Assembly: GCA_002633025.1 (NCBI GenBank) | Contig: NMRB01001599.1 | Coordinates: 12,291 to 76,290, forward strand | Source: Notospermus geniculatus | Lineage: Eukaryota > Nemertea > Pilidiophora > Heteronemertea > Lineidae | Length of the DNA: 64,000 nucleotides | Direction: 5' to 3' | The notes under the pieces: model-generated | What the model was told of the DNA's origin: nothing | Seen by the model: only the letters and a program-made list of their open reading frames with translations | Databases searched by the model: none | Made by a program: the position numbers and the translations under genes | Part shown: in pieces, positions 63,601 to 64,000 of the stretch | Numbering within the stretch: position 1 is the first letter of the stretch | Layout: every line of letters starts with the position of its first letter

Positions 63601-64000
63601 CATAAACGCTTATTCGGCAAAAGCGCTTCTCTTTTTATCTCGGTGCCTCTGAACAACGCTTTTCCACGTTTATACTGGTATCACTTCAAGTGAAATACCT
63701 TCAGACGTCCCGATAGGAAATACCAGGAGAGATGATAGAAAATACTGAGAAAATACTAGATCGCAGTGAGACACCTATGAAATCGTCTATTCAAAAGGCG
63801 TGTATACATGTATACCTGACTTTAGTAAACATCAACTGAAGCGATTCTGCGAGATATATTGACGAAGACTGGTACAGTCCCATTAACTTCGACGAGTTGT
63901 AGTCTAATCTCTTACCCTACTCATTCTCCTGTATTTTTTCTAATTCAGGCGTCTTCAGTACATGAATGCAACTCATCCTGCTCATACAAAATTCATGTAC
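60266..64000 (+). CDS. Secreted serine beta-lactamase-like protein, 3' end beyond window
   Basis: Exons 60266-60603, 62761-62934 and 63949 to the window edge join in phase 2 each time. The protein starts with a hydrophobic leader (MEFQLVFSTAWRAW..LFFLAIAFHSLKG, about 29 residues), then VVPGLTLAVVHGQ, GYGVTEP, and GSVSKSF with the catalytic S94-x-x-K97. Exon 2 gives RWNWDTPVSE, LSDEYR, YITVRDILGHRTGVPDY; exon 3 starts WRLQYMNATHPAHTKFMY, just before the expected Tyr-x-Asn motif. Family members in animals (LACTB and relatives) are esterase or peptidase-like; this one seems to be secreted. The substrate is unknown. Intron 1 carries two MITEs and a SINE. Confidence 0.85.
60725..61147. mobile_element. 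MITE with GCGACACTTATTTTATT ends, in intron 1
   Basis: CGACACTTATTTTATTCATTGG, TTTACGGAT at the left; ATCCGTAAACCAACAAATAAAATAAGTGTGG inverted at the right. AT-rich interior with AAATAAAAATAATT words. Confidence 0.8.
61733..62060 (+). mobile_element. tRNA-derived SINE
   Basis: Head of 72 nt with A box TAGCCTAGTGG, an anticodon-like stem CCGC-TTAGCAA-GCGG and box B GGGTTCGAATCC. The acceptor ends do not pair, so it is a SINE promoter and not a tRNA gene. The body has CATGGGACAGTAAGCCG, GGGCAAGTAAAAGACCCCATCC, similar in layout to the conserved central domains of metazoan SINEs. The right end is cut by the MITE at 62061. Confidence 0.75.
62061..62493. mobile_element. 433-bp MITE with AGGCCGTCGT ends and TTA duplication
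   Basis: AGGCCGTCGTAAACGGTAC..TTTTTTTCCTACGAAATATT is inverted at the right; TTA flanks (62058-62060, 62494-62496). Many GAAATATTTC words. The 3-bp TTA duplication fits Harbinger-type mobilisation. Confidence 0.9.
62494..62650. mobile_element. MITE with AGGAGCACGGTAT end (copy 2)
   Basis: AGGAGCACGGTAT..and ATACCGTGGTCCTTTAAA form inverted ends. The previous MITE inserted exactly at its left edge. Homolog of 45149-45372. Confidence 0.75.
62761..62934 (+). CDS. Beta-lactamase-like exon 2
   Basis: 174 nt between GATTGTAACAG and GTAAGTAC, phase 2 at both ends; contains HRTGVPDY. Confidence 0.85.
63021..63435. mobile_element. MITE in intron 2, TACTCTT(T/C)ATTCCACATC ends
   Basis: Left TACTCTTCATTCCACATC, right GATGTGGAATAAAGAGTA, with inner GACGGCTGGGTCAAATTT / AAATTTGACCCAGCCGTT and ATCAATTGATTTGTC / GACAAGTCAGTTGAT. 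Confidence 0.85.
63436..63948. other. Intron 2 remainder, no feature
   Basis: Ends in a good branch/pyrimidine region TGTATTTTTTCTAATTCAG. Confidence 0.5.
63949..64000 (+). CDS. Beta-lactamase-like exon 3, partial
   Basis: Follows TTTTTTCTAATTCAG; reads RLQYMNATHPAHTKFMY in phase with exon 2 and is cut by the window end. Confidence 0.75.

Overview
This is a stretch of animal nuclear genome: exons with GT/AG splice sites, tRNA-derived SINEs, a BEL/Pao retrotransposon, Tc1 and PIF/Harbinger transposons and dozens of miniature inverted-repeat elements (MITEs). The many TAGGCCTA words, the PAN plus C-type-lectin protein with a threonine-rich linker, the secreted beta-lactamase-like gene and the large peptide-type GPCR suggest a marine invertebrate deuterostome (cephalochordate, echinoderm or hemichordate). 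The species cannot be fixed from the sequence alone. There is one 410-N assembly gap (17798-18207) and four single-N joins (4987, 9158, 12616, 13197).

Host genes. (1) A minus-strand secreted protein is assembled here from five exons spread over 25 kb (47736-47676, 43281-42989, 42214-42178, 34183-33977, 22974-22757): signal peptide, PAN/apple-like domain, Pro/Thr linker, C-type-lectin-like domain. All splice phases agree and the total is 271 residues. (2) A single-exon rhodopsin-family GPCR lies on the minus strand at 55384-54335. (3) A plus-strand serine beta-lactamase-like gene begins at 60266; exons 1 (60266-60603) and 2 (62761-62934) are complete and exon 3 (from 63949) runs off the window. 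(4) A lone plus-strand exon at 5319-5671 has a PAN-like cysteine pattern. A 265-codon ORF at 15819-16616 is unrecognised.

Mobile DNA, left to right. 362-5079 is a PIF/Harbinger element with convergent Myb/SANT-like and DDE transposase genes; a MITE has landed in the last codons of the first. 6.5-22 kb holds MITEs, a SINE split by a MITE, tandem satellites and gaps. 23974-32558 (intron 4 of the lectin gene) is a MITE of about 970 bp that received a reversed copy of itself, an 893-bp perfect-type palindrome and a 5.7-kb BEL/Pao retrotransposon. 32.9-38.8 kb holds more MITEs and a broken Tc1. 39.1-41.9 kb is another nest of foldback elements. 43-54 kb is MITE-rich, with a LINE 3' tail and a recent tandem duplication.

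A dispersed small repeat carries the sequence signature of a hammerhead ribozyme core (CTGANGA, helix II, GAAA). One copy is a clean 140-bp insertion in the 3' LTR of the BEL element, with the 5' LTR as the empty site. This is the most unusual system seen here.
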